Below the pieces are notes generated by a model that was given only the letters and a program-made list of their open reading frames with translations, searched no databases and was not told the origin of the DNA. Source: Adhaeribacter arboris (lineage in GTDB: Bacteria; Bacteroidota; Bacteroidia; Cytophagales; Hymenobacteraceae). From it: DNA of 64,000 nt. Shown one piece after another: positions 1-9,721 of the stretch. The DNA lies in contig NZ_PYFT01000001.1 in the NCBI RefSeq assembly GCF_003023845.1, positions 992,001 through 1,056,000 on the forward strand. The letters run 5' to 3'. Each line of letters opens with the position of its first letter. Positions within the stretch are counted from its first letter, which is position 1. The translations under genes were made by a program, and so were the position numbers.

Positions 1-2163
1 CCGCAGAATTAAGTTAGAACCTTTTAAATATTCGTATTGAACGCGCTTGGCGCTGGCATTTAATTGCAGCCAAAAACTATTTTCCCGGATAGCGGCCCGG
101 CGGCGGCGTTGGGTCCTCGTTAAAGGCTGATTTGATTTTGGCGCTAAATCCTTTAATTCGGCAATATGTTGCATAAAGGTTTGCAGGTTCAAATAATCGT
201 ATTGCAAATTAACTTTTAAATAAGGAACCTGAATACCCGCCTTGGTTAATTTAAAACCGCCGGAAGCCGTGGCTTTTCCTTCGTCCGGCGTAACAAAATG
301 CATGTTGGTAAGCGTTACCCGCTGCCCCAATTGGTTTACCTGGAATCGCAACTGCCGTAGCGCTTCTTTCCCGGATAAATTTAAGGTACCCACCCGAACG
401 TTTAGCTGCGAGCTGGCAACGTTTAATAAAGATAAAAGTACCCGGTTCACCTGACCTGCGGAGGATGCTGGTTTTACGGGTTTAATTTTTGCACGCAAGC
501 CGGTTAATACATAAGGTTTGGAGGTAGGAGTGAACGATACCTGTTTTTTAATTTCAGAGTTGGTATTCGTAGAATTATTTGCGTATAAATTTCCTTGCAC
601 CCAATCAGAATGTAATTTTTCCGCTCTAAAATCTACCTTGGCTTTTAATTTTCCGGGTTGACCGAACAGATACGGTAAATAGTTTTGGATAGCCGCTTCT
701 ATTTGAAAAGGATGGCCGTCTATAAGGCCGCCAACATTTTGAAGTCGAAGGTCTTTATCCGAAAATTTAAAGTTGCCATTCACGTTGCGCCACATTACGG
801 AGAACCCGGCCGGCTGAAAAACAGCTTTTTGTAATTTAATATCACCCTGGCCAAAAATGGTGGGCGTACTTCTGCGCAGCGAGTCGGGAAATACGCCACT
901 CAATTTTAAATTTCCCGCAATTAAACCTTGTTTAGCTTGGGTTAAAGGCAAAGGAAGCAATTGAGTTAAAGTAGTTAAATCAATCTGGCCGTTTCCCTGG
1001 AAGGTAAAAGCTGGTTGCGTAAAATTTTTAAGGCTGAGTTGCATTTGAATAAAGCCAGTTCCCAGGTGGGCCCGAATGTTGGATAGCGTTAATGCACTGG
1101 TTTCAGGTAAGTGTTTAGGTCCGTTATCGAGCCTGCCCACCAACGATACGCCGGTTAATAAACTTTTATTATCGGGTAAATATATCTGTCCGTTTTTCAA
1201 TTGAAATTGGATCGTACTGCGAGGGCGCAAACGTGGACCACTTATACCATTAAACCTGCAAATTAAATAAACCCGGCTGTTAGATTTCATTTTCGCCAAA
1301 GTTGGTAGCGCAGTGGGGGGCATAATTTGCCGGAAAATAGGCAATACCGGCTGATACCCCGAGACGGTAATATTTAATTGGGCGCCTTCGCCGGAGGGTA
1401 AACGGGTATGCGATCCTTTTATTTGTAAAACACTATTATTTACCAGCGCTTTTGCTTGCTGAAAAGTACCTTGCTTCGTTTTTAAATTAAAAGCATATCC
1501 GGCCTCTAAACGAAAAGTTTGATTCTGAAATAGTCGCCGCCGGTTAGACCCAAAATAGTTGATTTTCCCCAGCAAGTTTCCATTCACTTCCAGTTGTTGT
1601 TCGCCTCTTTTTACCCTTAAATCAGTCTGATCGATTTGCAGAGAAAGCGCCGTTCTTTTAAATAAATTTTCGCTGATAAACCGGCCATTTGTAATGCTTA
1701 GTTTTTTTATTCTGAAAAGTAATTTCCGGCCAGTGGTATCTACGTTTTGAACCTGACGGAAACGCAAGCCAATTTTATTACCATTTTGGTCGATTCGTTG
1801 GTGAAAAACAAAATCTTCTAAGTTTATCCGGGATATGCGGATATTACGCCAACTAAATTGCACCAGAGGTATTACAACTTCGGCCTGTTTTATGGCTAAC
1901 ACTTGTAAAGGAGCCGGGCCGCTGGTATCGACTAAAGCAACGTTTTCAAACGTAAAAGTTAATCCCGGAAAGTGCTTCCAAGCCGAGAAAGAGGTAGTGA
2001 ACGATTGTAAAGCTAAATCGGACTTTTGGCTGAATTGTGTACGGAAAAATTGCTCGGCTTTATTCGAATAAATTCGGGCCAGGATTTCAAAGGCAATACT
2101 TACCAAAACGGCCAGCAGCAGAACAATAAGGAAAGCTTTTCTATAATTTATATGTAGGCGCAT
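1..2163 (-). CDS. AsmA-like envelope protein, 3' part cut by window edge
   Basis: An open frame of 721 codons runs leftward from ATG at 2161-2163 to base 1 with no stop, so the C-terminus lies outside the window. Residues about 8-25 form one hydrophobic segment (RKAFLIVLLLAVLVSIAFEI), followed by a long stretch of alternating beta-type sequence with repeated 'LxxxNGxLxG' and 'GNFKFSDKDLRLQNV' style strands. This pattern of one N-terminal anchor plus a long repetitive beta-rich periplasmic part fits AsmA/TamB-like proteins, which are thought to help lipid or outer-membrane protein traffic between membranes. The family call is by pattern only; no catalytic residues are expected. It is divergent from the GNAT-like gene at 2467. 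Sure that it is a real gene, moderately sure of family. Confidence 0.7.
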   Translation of the reverse strand, partial: MRLHINYRKAFLIVLLLAVLVSIAFEILARIYSNKAEQFFRTQFSQKSDLALQSFTTSFSAWKHFPGLTFTFENVALVDTSGPAPLQVLAIKQAEVVIPLVQFSWRNIRISRINLEDFVFHQRIDQNGNKIGLRFRQVQNVDTTGRKLLFRIKKLSITNGRFISENLFKRTALSLQIDQTDLRVKRGEQQLEVNGNLLGKINYFGSNRRRLFQNQTFRLEAGYAFNLKTKQGTFQQAKALVNNSVLQIKGSHTRLPSGEGAQLNITVSGYQPVLPIFRQIMPPTALPTLAKMKSNSRVYLICRFNGISGPRLRPRSTIQFQLKNGQIYLPDNKSLLTGVSLVGRLDNGPKHLPETSALTLSNIRAHLGTGFIQMQLSLKNFTQPAFTFQGNGQIDLTTLTQLLPLPLTQAKQGLIAGNLKLSGVFPDSLRRSTPTIFGQGDIKLQKAVFQPAGFSVMWRNVNGNFKFSDKDLRLQNVGGLIDGHPFQIEAAIQNYLPYLFGQPGKLKAKVDFRAEKLHSDWVQGNLYANNSTNTNSEIKKQVSFTPTSKPYVLTGLRAKIKPVKPASSAGQVNRVLLSLLNVASSQLNVRVGTLNLSGKEALRQLRFQVNQLGQRVTLTNMHFVTPDEGKATASGGFKLTKAGIQVPYLKVNLQYDYLNLQTFMQHIAELKDLAPKSNQPLTRTQRRRRAAIRENSFWLQLNASAKRVQYEYLKGSNLILR

Positions 2164-2466
2164 GGTGTAAGGGTGCCGCTTTAAGGCGTTAACGGCAAGC
2201 AGTTTCAGTATTTTCTAATTCTTATAAACTTATATAAATAAATAAAGTTGAGTTTTCACCTCAGAACTTCAAAGAAGGGTGAAAACCTTACCGCCAGCGA
2301 GAGGTAAATGCGAATTAAGAACTACGGATGCAGTTTGGTAAAAATATATTTCTATAATTTACCGCCGCTCAGAAAGTAAGTTTTATTAAATTTTTACCCG
2401 TTATTTGTTCCCGAAAGCTTGCGTTAGAATACGCCATTCAATTTCAGATTTATCTATTTACTCGAA
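2164..2466. other. Divergent intergenic region between AsmA-like and GNAT-like genes
   Basis: This AT-rich gap must hold the promoters of both flanking genes, but no full TTTG/TAnnTTTG pair stands out. The one structure seen is an inverted repeat TTTTCACC (2253-2260) / GGTGAAAA (2278-2285) with a 17-base spacer, which could be an operator or a hairpin. No reading frame of note. Confidence 0.4.
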
Positions 2467-3630
2467 ATGCAACTCGTTGAAGTAACTACACCCGCGCTGG
2501 CCCAAAAATTTATTCAGGTAGCCGTTGATTTGTATAAAGATGATCCCAATTTTATTCGGCCCTTAGATAAGGATGTGGAACAAGTATTTGACCCAAAACA
2601 AAATAAATTTTTCCGGCACGGCGAATGTACCCGCTGGCTTTTAGTAAACGATCAAGGAAAAATCATTGGCCGGGTGGCTGCATTCATCGATAAACGAACC
2701 GCCTCCAAATTTGAACAACCCACGGGTGGTATGGGCTTTTTTGAGTGCATTAACGACCAAACTGCGGCAAATTTACTTTTCGAACAATGCCAAACTTGGT
2801 TAACGGCCCGCGGCATGGAAGCCATGGATGGTCCCATTAATTTCGGTGACCGCGATAAGTGGTGGGGTTTGCTCGTGGATGAATTTTCGCCGGCTTCTTA
2901 CGCTACTAATTATAACTTCCCGTATTATCGGCAACTTTTTGAAGCCTACGGCTTTCAGGTGTATTTTAAACAATTTACGTATTACCGCAAGGTGATGGAA
3001 CCGCTTAGCGAACGGTACATCACCAAAGCCAAAGCCATTTACTCCCATCCCGATTATGCCTTTCGGCATTTAGAACGAAATAAACTTACCCAATACGCCG
3101 AAGATTTTCGGAAAGTCTACAATTTAGCCTGGGGCAAGCACCAAGGCGTGAAAGAAATGAGTTCGGCGCAGGCTATGGGAATTATGCAAAAGTTAAAACC
3201 TATTTTAGATGAACGCATCATGTGGTTTGCTTACTATAAAAGCGAACCAGTCGGATTTTTCATTTCTATCCCCGAATTAAATCAATTGTTTAAATACGTA
3301 AACGGTAAGTTGGATGTAGTAGGTAAAATTAAGTTTGTATACCATAAATGGAAAGGGAGTTGCACGCGCATGTGCGGCATTGTTTTCGGTATTTCCCCGG
3401 AACACCAACGCAAAGGAGTAGAAGCCGCCATGATTTACGCCAGCAGCACGTATTACCGCAGCCAATTCAACTTTCCGTACCAAGATATTGTCATGAATTG
3501 GATTGGCGATTTTAATCCTAAAATGATGCGGGTAGCCGAACAAATAGAAGCCCAGATTTTTAAAACGCATTTTACCTATCGCAAACTGTTCGACGAAGCA
3601 AAAGAATTTAAACGGGCTCCTATCATTTAA
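2467..3630 (+). CDS. GNAT-fold acyltransferase-like protein of unknown substrate
   Basis: This 387-residue cytoplasmic protein has no signal peptide or membrane segment. The C-terminal half has a GNAT-like acetyl-CoA binding region near residues 305-325, where GISPEHQRKGVEAAMIY resembles the Q/R-x-x-G-x-G/A pyrophosphate loop. The N-terminal half (YKDDPNFIRPLDKDVEQVFDPKQNKFF) is characteristic of a widespread bacterial family usually annotated only as hypothetical or N-acetyltransferase; such proteins are often double-GNAT. The length of about 380 residues is normal for that family. It stands alone on the plus strand, divergent from the AsmA-like gene and followed by 600 bases without a gene. 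No substrate can be inferred from context. Confidence 0.75.
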   Translation: MQLVEVTTPALAQKFIQVAVDLYKDDPNFIRPLDKDVEQVFDPKQNKFFRHGECTRWLLVNDQGKIIGRVAAFIDKRTASKFEQPTGGMGFFECINDQTAANLLFEQCQTWLTARGMEAMDGPINFGDRDKWWGLLVDEFSPASYATNYNFPYYRQLFEAYGFQVYFKQFTYYRKVMEPLSERYITKAKAIYSHPDYAFRHLERNKLTQYAEDFRKVYNLAWGKHQGVKEMSSAQAMGIMQKLKPILDERIMWFAYYKSEPVGFFISIPELNQLFKYVNGKLDVVGKIKFVYHKWKGSCTRMCGIVFGISPEHQRKGVEAAMIYASSTYYRSQFNFPYQDIVMNWIGDFNPKMMRVAEQIEAQIFKTHFTYRKLFDEAKEFKRAPII

Positions 3631-3636
3631 ATACTT

Positions 3637-3654
3637 AAACTTTAAAGTTTTTTA
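3637..3654 (+). terminator. Weak palindrome with T-run after GNAT-like gene
   Basis: AAACTTTAAAGTTT at 3637-3650 is a perfect 14-base palindrome seven bases after the stop codon and runs into TTTT. It can form only a short AT-rich hairpin, so terminator function is uncertain. Confidence 0.3.
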
Positions 3655-4231
3655 ATTAAACCTCGAGCTAAATATAGCTAATCAACAATTTAGATTAGGA
3701 AGAATGAAGGAAAGAAATATAAACTTAGAAGCAAGTGAGCAGGTTTTAATTATTTTTAGTATTAATTCCGCATTTTTACGTACTAATACGCGTATGCCGC
3801 TACTTATAACCGCCTTAAATTTAGATTCATAATCTAGTATACTTAATTTTCTATCTAAATAATCTAACGTGAAGATTAAAGTAAATAGTTGGCGGTTATT
3901 TAACTAATAAATTCCTCCGTTTTAATATTTGAATGCATTAATTAGACAAATTTATTCAATCAGAATGCATAATTCTCATTTGTAGAAATAGGCCAATAAT
4001 ATCTATGTATTTTATACTTCGAAGAGTATGATTTCAGAATACAGCTATTGGAAGAAAAGTATTTTTGAAATAATTTACTTATAAATTTAATTTTATTAAC
4101 TTTTAACTGGCTCTCCTGGTAATAATTTAGTAAATTACTTCAACTCAATTTACTAATTATTTATTTAGAAACTTTTATATAGACAACGTACCAGCACTTT
4201 TTATTTCTTCTAAAGCCAGAACTTAAGCTAT
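3655..4231. other. AT-rich intergenic region, no gene seen
   Basis: About 580 bases of AT-rich sequence separate the GNAT-like gene from the histidine kinase. No frame with protein-like composition, no repeat and no clear promoter pair was found. It presumably carries the kinase promoter. Confidence 0.4.
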
Positions 4232-5887
4232 ATGGCGGTTATGCAGTCTCTACAAATCGATGGTAAATTCCGGTCTTTAGTAGAAAACACACCTGATACT
4301 ATTGTTATAGCGGACGAGTTTAACAAAATTATTTTCAGTAATAACAAAATATTCTCCACCTTTGGCTATCAACCGGAAGAAGTATTACAACAACCTTTAA
4401 ATATACTTTTGCCGCCTACCTACCGGGATATTTACGAGGTTGAGTTTAGCCGCTTTATCAAAAACTACAAAACGGGCGGCTTTAATCCAATTACGGAAGT
4501 GCCTGGCTATTGCAAAGATGGTACTATTATACCCGCCGAAATTTCGTTATCCGTTTGGCATGAAAACGGTCATACCTTTTCCTCGGTTATAATCCGGGAT
4601 ATATCGGAACGAAAAAAGTGGGAGCACAGCCTGGAAAGTGAACGGGAATTTCTGAAAGGTGTATTGGACAGCGCCGAAGAAGTAATTATTGGCTGTGACG
4701 AAAAGGGTTTTATTAATTTTCATAATCAAGCTGCCCGGCTAAAACATTTAATTCCGCCTAATCAAAACGGACTTTACCATTACCAGGATAGATGGATAGA
4801 AGGATTTCATTATTATCATCCGGATGGAATTACGCCCATGAAATTGGAAGAATTACCTTTGTACCGGGCTCTTCAGGGCGAGATAGTTAAAAATCAGGAA
4901 GTATTTTTTAGAACGGAAGAAGAATCCTACGTATTAGTGGCCAACGGTCGCCAGATTGTGTGTCAGGAAGGTTTAAAAGGAGCCGTGGTGGTCATTCACG
5001 ATATTACCACTCTTCGCGAAAACACGGGTAGTATTCTGCAAAAGAACCAGCAGCTACTGCAAGCTTATAATGATCTAAAAGAAGCCGAGAGAAAATTAAT
5101 TGAAGCCAATAATTTACTCGAAAGCCGGGTGAAATCCCGTACCGAAGAACTTACCGCCAAGAACCAAAAATTAAATTATTACAATAAAGCTTTACAAAAA
5201 GCAAACATCGACCTGGATAATTTTATTCATATTGCTTCCCATGATTTAAAAGTACCCATTGTAAACATGGAAGCATTGCTTAAAATTTTAAACAAAGTTG
5301 TTCCCGGTGAAAATGAAGATGCTTTAAGCTTAATAGACAAGCTGGAAATATCGATGCAGCGCATGAAAAAATCCATTCAGGCCATTTCAGAAGTTGCCAA
5401 GGTTCAAAAACAAATTGAATATCGATTCGAAACCATTGACTTGCCCGAATTACTGGTTGAAATAACCGAAAGTATGGCCGAGCAGATAAAGACAGAAAAT
5501 GTACTCCTGGAGTACGACTTTTCGGAAGTACCCGCCATTCATTTTTCTTACATTAACCTGAAAAGTATTTTGTATAATCTCATCACCAATGCCATTAAAT
5601 ATAAAGCGCCTGACCGAAATCCTCAGATTAAAATTGTTACTCACCGGCAATTAGATGGCGTAGCTTTGCAAGTACAGGATAATGGGTTAGGAATAGATTT
5701 AGAAAAAAACGGCGCTAAACTCTTTACCATGTTCAGCCGGTTGCACGATCACGTAGAAGGTTCCGGAATTGGCTTATACATTATCAAGCGCATTATTGAA
5801 AATGCCGGTGGCACCATTGAAGTAAGCAGCCAATTAGGCCTAGGCTCCACCTTTACCGTGTATTTTAAAAATCAGAGCATTCAATAG
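4232..5887 (+). CDS. PAS-domain sensor histidine kinase (orphan)
   Basis: The 551-residue protein has no membrane segment, so it senses a cytoplasmic or diffusible signal. Residues about 10-130 form a PAS domain ([16 protein letters not shown]) with a PAC tail ([16 protein letters not shown]); residues about 135-258 form a second PAS ([19 protein letters not shown]). A coiled coil spans about 265-325. The phosphoacceptor is His337 in [13 protein letters not shown]; note D-L-K-V-P in place of the usual E-(I/L)-R-(T/S)-P. The ATPase part has an N box ([10 protein letters not shown]), G1 (DNGLGID) and G2 (GSGIGLYI). No response regulator gene is adjacent, so its partner is elsewhere. The ATG at 4232 is used; an in-frame Met four codons later is an alternative. 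Convergent with argH. Confidence 0.88.
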   Translation: MAVMQSLQIDGKFRSLVENTPDTIVIADEFNKIIFSNNKIFSTFGYQPEEVLQQPLNILLPPTYRDIYEVEFSRFIKNYKTGGFNPITEVPGYCKDGTIIPAEISLSVWHENGHTFSSVIIRDISERKKWEHSLESEREFLKGVLDSAEEVIIGCDEKGFINFHNQAARLKHLIPPNQNGLYHYQDRWIEGFHYYHPDGITPMKLEELPLYRALQGEIVKNQEVFFRTEEESYVLVANGRQIVCQEGLKGAVVVIHDITTLRENTGSILQKNQQLLQAYNDLKEAERKLIEANNLLESRVKSRTEELTAKNQKLNYYNKALQKANIDLDNFIHIASHDLKVPIVNMEALLKILNKVVPGENEDALSLIDKLEISMQRMKKSIQAISEVAKVQKQIEYRFETIDLPELLVEITESMAEQIKTENVLLEYDFSEVPAIHFSYINLKSILYNLITNAIKYKAPDRNPQIKIVTHRQLDGVALQVQDNGLGIDLEKNGAKLFTMFSRLHDHVEGSGIGLYIIKRIIENAGGTIEVSSQLGLGSTFTVYFKNQSIQ

Positions 5888-6080
5888 TCCCTAGTCGATA
5901 TTCCACGGATGATTGACCATAGATCGATTATTAGATGGTTGAATGCTGAAAGTTGTATTAAAAATAATATGTGAAACTTTGGTTGGTTTTAGAAAGTTTC
6001 TTTTCATTCATTAAAAAACGAACCATCCGATAATTTACTTATAGTCAATCGTCTATGGACTGTGGACTATGGTCTGTCAA
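5888..6080. repeat. Paired inverted low-complexity tracts between convergent genes
   Basis: Both ends of this gap are built from variants of the same words (GACCATAGA, CTATGGTC, GTGGACTAT). The left tract lies at about 5890-5935 and the right at about 6045-6092, and they match best in inverted orientation (for example TTGACCATAG against CTATGGTC). The right tract runs into the 3' end of argH. Similar but differently worded pairs occur at 7431-7585, 12623-13039 and 17442-17564. Confidence 0.5.
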
Positions 6081-7415
6081 CTATGGTCTATAATCAACCA
6101 CTAAGCGTTCAATGGCTGATTGTACCTTTTCGAAGTTAAAAGTTGCCAGCGTTTGGTTCATCATTTCCCGTATTTGATCATTTTGTAAATTCCCCATGCT
6201 GCCTTCGTGGGTGTGATTTACTTGGCGCGGCGGATTAAAATTACCTTCTTCTATGGCTAGACCTACGTTACGGTAGGCTTCCCGGAAAGGCACTCCGTTC
6301 AGCACTTCGTTATTTACCATTTCCACGCTAAACAAGTATTTATATTTTTCCTCGTCCAGAATATTTTCTTTCACAATCAGGTTCTGCAGCATAAAAGTGG
6401 CCATTTGCAAACAAGATTTTAACTCTTGAAAAGCAGGTAAAAAACTTTCTTTTACCAATTGCAGATCGCGGTGGTAACCCGAAGGTAAGTTGGTGATAAT
6501 TAACGCAATTTCGTTCGGTAAACCTTGTAATTTGTTGCACTTGGCCCGCATAATTTCAAATACATCCGGATTTTTTTTGTGCGGCATTATGCTGGAACCG
6601 GTAGTTACATTATCGGGTAAACTTAAAAAACTAAAATTCTGATTCAGGTAGAGGCAAACATCCATCGCCATTTTACCTAAAGTTGCGGCTAAGGAGGCAA
6701 GGGCAGAGGCAACATTGCGCTCGGTTTTACCGCGACCCATTTGGGCATAAACCACGTTGTAGTTTAAAGAGTCAAAGCCTAATAAATCGGTGGTGAGTTG
6801 CCGGTTTAACGGAAAAGAAGAACCATAGCCCGCGGCCGAACCTAAGGGATTTTTATTGCTAATCCGGTAAGCAGCTTGCAGCATGAGTAAGTCATCTACT
6901 AAACTTTCGGCGTAAGCCCCAAACCACAATCCAAACGACGACGGCATAGCCACCTGCAAGTGCGTGTAGCCGGGTAAAAGTTTATCTTTATGTTCCTCGC
7001 TTAAAGCCAATAATTGTTCGAACAGTTCTTGTACCGCTACAACTGTTTTCTGAATCTCGCTCCGGATAAATAATTTTAAGTCGAGTAATACCTGGTCGTT
7101 GCGTGAACGGCCGCTATGAATTTTTTTTCCGGCCTCACCTAAACGTTGAGTGAGCAATAATTCTACTTGGGAGTGAACATCTTCTACGCCCGGTTCTATC
7201 CTAAATTGACCTGCCTTTATTTCACGGTAAATTACTTTTAACTCCTTTTGCAAAAGCTTTAATTCGGAAGTTTGTAGTAAACCGATGCTTTCTAACATTT
7301 GAGTGTGAGCCAAAGAACCTAATACATCAAATTCCGCGAGCAGCACGTCCAATTCACGATCTCGACCTACGGTAAATTTCTCCACTTCTTCTTTCGTAGC
7401 GGTATTTTTTGCCAA
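6081..7415 (-). CDS. argH: Argininosuccinate lyase
   Basis: Splits argininosuccinate into arginine and fumarate, the last step of arginine synthesis, in the cytoplasm. The fumarase/aspartase superfamily signature GSSIMPHKKNPD is intact, as are AGYGSSFPLNR and the GRSRNDQ substrate loop. At 444 residues it matches the short Bacteroidota form. The usual N-terminus MKLWQK is encoded by ATG at 7423-7421, but that frame is one base out of register: the shift falls in a run of six A (complement of 7405-7410), and seven A would restore one continuous protein. As the sequence stands, the in-frame start is TTG at 7415-7413. Either a sequencing slip, a true mutation, or frameshifting during expression. 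It is the last gene of the arg operon, 160 bases after argE. Confidence 0.93.
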   Translation of the reverse strand: MAKNTATKEEVEKFTVGRDRELDVLLAEFDVLGSLAHTQMLESIGLLQTSELKLLQKELKVIYREIKAGQFRIEPGVEDVHSQVELLLTQRLGEAGKKIHSGRSRNDQVLLDLKLFIRSEIQKTVVAVQELFEQLLALSEEHKDKLLPGYTHLQVAMPSSFGLWFGAYAESLVDDLLMLQAAYRISNKNPLGSAAGYGSSFPLNRQLTTDLLGFDSLNYNVVYAQMGRGKTERNVASALASLAATLGKMAMDVCLYLNQNFSFLSLPDNVTTGSSIMPHKKNPDVFEIMRAKCNKLQGLPNEIALIITNLPSGYHRDLQLVKESFLPAFQELKSCLQMATFMLQNLIVKENILDEEKYKYLFSVEMVNNEVLNGVPFREAYRNVGLAIEEGNFNPPRQVNHTHEGSMGNLQNDQIREMMNQTLATFNFEKVQSAIERLVVDYRP

Positions 7416-7430
7416 AGCTTCATAAATTTT

Positions 7431-7585
7431 TGGTATCAGGTATTTAGTATCAAGTATCAGGTAATAAGAACTAGCCAGTAAGATTATACTTAATTTGGTA
7501 AGGATTAATCAAATTTCATCTAAAATTAGTAATTCAGATCTAAGATAATTCCCCTGCCCAAAATCTTGCTACTTGCTACTGATAC
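7431..7585. repeat. Inverted low-complexity tracts flanking the argE-argH gap
   Basis: At 7432-7463 the words GTATCAGGTA, TAGTATCAA and GTATCAGGTAA repeat; at 7566-7585 the sequence CTACTTGCTACTGATAC is their approximate inverted counterpart and includes the end of argE. About 100 bases of AT-rich sequence lie between. Function unknown. Confidence 0.4.
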
Positions 7586-8643
7586 AGTATTTTATTTAAT
7601 ATTTTAATGTATAGTTCAATTCCTTCTTTAATTTCAGCAAGGTAAATAAATTCGTCGGCCGTATGCGAACGGGCAGAATCACCCGGTCCCAGCTTAAGCG
7701 AAGGTATCGAAAGTAAAGCCTGGTCGGAGGTAGTAGGGGAACCGTAGGTGTTCCGGCCAAGGGCAATACCCGCCTGCACAATCGGGGCATCTTTACTCAT
7801 GCGCGACGGTTTTAAACGAACTGACCGAGGCATTACCTCGCAGGATACCTGAGATTTAATAATTTCTACAACTTCTTCGTTGGTGTACGCATCGGTAACC
7901 CGCACATCCACGGTAAATTCGCATTGGTCGGGTACTACGTTGTGCTGGGTACCCGCTTTAATTATAGTTACACTCATTTTTACCGGCCCCAAATATTCCG
8001 ATTCCTTGGGGAACCGGTAATTTTGAAACCATTGAATATCCGGTAAGGCTTTATAAATGGCATTTTCCCCTTCTTCGCGGGCAGCGTGCCCGGACTTTCC
8101 ATGAACTAGGCAATCTAAAACAAGTAAACCTTTTTCGGCAATGGCCAAATGCATTTGCGTAGGTTCTCCCACTATAGCAAACTCTACAGAACCAAATTCC
8201 GGAAAAATTAATTCTAAGCCATTTTTACCGGAAATTTCTTCTTCGGCAGTAGCGGCAAAAAGCAAATTGTAGCTTAAATTTTCCTGCGGATAAAAGTGCA
8301 GAAAAGTAGCCAAAAGTGATACCAGGCTGCCCCCGGCATCGTTGCTACCCAAGCCAAATAGTTTACTATCTTCTTCCAGAGGAGAAAAGGGATCTTTGGT
8401 CCAGCCTTGGTTGGGTTTTACCGTATCGTGGTGCGAATTAAGCAGAATAGTTGGTTTTTCGGGGCTATAGTGCTTGTTAAAAGCCCATACATTATTTAGC
8501 TCGCGGTAAGTTTCAATGCCGTGTTTCTGAAGAAATACATGCATAATTTCGGCCGTATGTTCTTCCTGCCGGCTGAAAGATTCTGTGGCTATTAAAGATT
8601 TTAACAATACTACAGCTTGCTGATATAATTCTTCTACCGGCAT
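7576..8643 (-). CDS. argE: N-acyl-ornithine/N-acyl-citrulline deacylase (M20 family)
   Basis: A 355-residue zinc-dependent M20 deacylase, normal length for the Bacteroidota ArgE. Metal and catalytic motifs are present: NSHHDTVKPN with the first His and following Asp, GSNDAGGS with the bridging Asp, TAEEEISG with the general-base Glu and a metal Glu, and GEPT with the next metal ligand. In operons with an ArgF'-type carbamoyltransferase the real substrate should be N-acylcitrulline, removing the acyl group after carbamoylation rather than from ornithine. It sits between proC and argH on the same strand. The ATG at 8643 is the clear start. Acetyl versus succinyl preference cannot be read from this sequence alone; see argF'. 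Confidence 0.88.
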   Translation of the reverse strand: MPVEELYQQAVVLLKSLIATESFSRQEEHTAEIMHVFLQKHGIETYRELNNVWAFNKHYSPEKPTILLNSHHDTVKPNQGWTKDPFSPLEEDSKLFGLGSNDAGGSLVSLLATFLHFYPQENLSYNLLFAATAEEEISGKNGLELIFPEFGSVEFAIVGEPTQMHLAIAEKGLLVLDCLVHGKSGHAAREEGENAIYKALPDIQWFQNYRFPKESEYLGPVKMSVTIIKAGTQHNVVPDQCEFTVDVRVTDAYTNEEVVEIIKSQVSCEVMPRSVRLKPSRMSKDAPIVQAGIALGRNTYGSPTTSDQALLSIPSLKLGPGDSARSHTADEFIYLAEIKEGIELYIKILNKILYQ

Positions 8644-8756
8644 AGTTTATCTACGAGCTAATTTGAACAGCTTCATCTGCAAGATTTGTAAGTAATCTTA
8701 AACTTTCGGGCATTTTATTCTGACATCAAGAACATCTGGCAACTAACAACTAACAA

Positions 8757-9581
8757 CTAATTAGACTTAGGATATAAATCTCCGGCCTTCTGCGCCGATA
8801 ACCGGATACCTTTAATCATAGCGGAGCTAAAACCCGCGTGTTCCATTTCGTTTAATCCGGCGATGGTGCAGCCCTTGGGAGAAGTTACTTTATCAATTTC
8901 GCCTTCCGGATGGTTACCAGTTGCCAGCAATAAAGCGGCGGCACCTTTGGCGGTTTGGGCCGCCATGTGCAAAGCTTCAGCTGCATGAAAACCTATTTCG
9001 GTACCTCCTTGGGAAGCAGCCCGGATAGAACGCAGAAAAAAAGCAATACCGCAGGCACATAAAGCCGTAGCGGAAGTCATGAGTTCTTCGTGAATTTCAA
9101 TAGTTTCGCCTACCGTATCAAACATGTCCTTAACCAAAGCTAAATTTTCTTTGCTGGCATTAATCGAAGCCAGGCAAGTCATGGATTCCTGAATGGCAAT
9201 TGCCGTATTCGGCATGGCTCGCACTACTTGTACCTGCTTGCCCAAGCGATTGGTTATATCGATTACACTTACTCCCGAAACTACGGAAATTAATAAATGA
9301 TCCTCGGTTTTTACTTCGTCTCTAATAGTATCTAAAAGGCCATCTAGTTGCTGGGGCAACACCGCGATAACGGCAATTTTAGCTTCCCGCACTGCTAACG
9401 AATTGTTATCGGTAACCTGGAAACCTTGCTCAGTTAAATCTTGTAATGCCCGTAAATTTCGGCGGGTAATGGTAATCTGGTTGGTCTGGTATTTTCCGGA
9501 TTTTACCAAACCCTTAGCCAGAGCAACTCCCATGTTGCCGCCACCTAAAATGGCAATAGTATTCTGATTTGTAGTTGTCAT
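8757..9581 (-). CDS. proC: Pyrroline-5-carboxylate reductase
   Basis: The 274-residue protein begins with an NAD(P)H-binding Rossmann motif (AILGGGNMGVALAKGL, residues about 10-25) and keeps the ProC features VVRAMPNTAIAI and a C-terminal TSPKGCTIAGL region, where the Pro/Lys-Gly-Cys-Thr segment binds substrate. It reduces pyrroline-5-carboxylate to proline in the cytoplasm. It lies inside the arg operon between argB and argE, 140 bases after argB and 113 before argE, so proline formation is likely co-transcribed with arginine synthesis. Both routes start at glutamate. No proA or proB is in the window. A few bases downstream (8735-8757) is a TAACAAC repeat of the type seen in other gaps here. 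Confidence 0.88.
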   Translation of the reverse strand: MTTTNQNTIAILGGGNMGVALAKGLVKSGKYQTNQITITRRNLRALQDLTEQGFQVTDNNSLAVREAKIAVIAVLPQQLDGLLDTIRDEVKTEDHLLISVVSGVSVIDITNRLGKQVQVVRAMPNTAIAIQESMTCLASINASKENLALVKDMFDTVGETIEIHEELMTSATALCACGIAFFLRSIRAASQGGTEIGFHAAEALHMAAQTAKGAAALLLATGNHPEGEIDKVTSPKGCTIAGLNEMEHAGFSSAMIKGIRLSAQKAGDLYPKSN

Positions 9582-9721
9582 AATAGTAGAATATTTACGT
9601 AAGCAATAGTTTTTTAGAAAAATACCGAAGGCTTAAAAACTGACTTACCTAGATCTAATGAAGATTATTTAATTTGATTTTTACGCGCTCATTTCAGCGA
9701 ATCCTGTAAAACTATATTAAG

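Noticed and set aside
242-2071. Plus-strand frames at 242-454 and 1835-2071.
   Set aside because: They lie opposite the long AsmA-like frame, which has convincing protein composition; the short frames show no family features.
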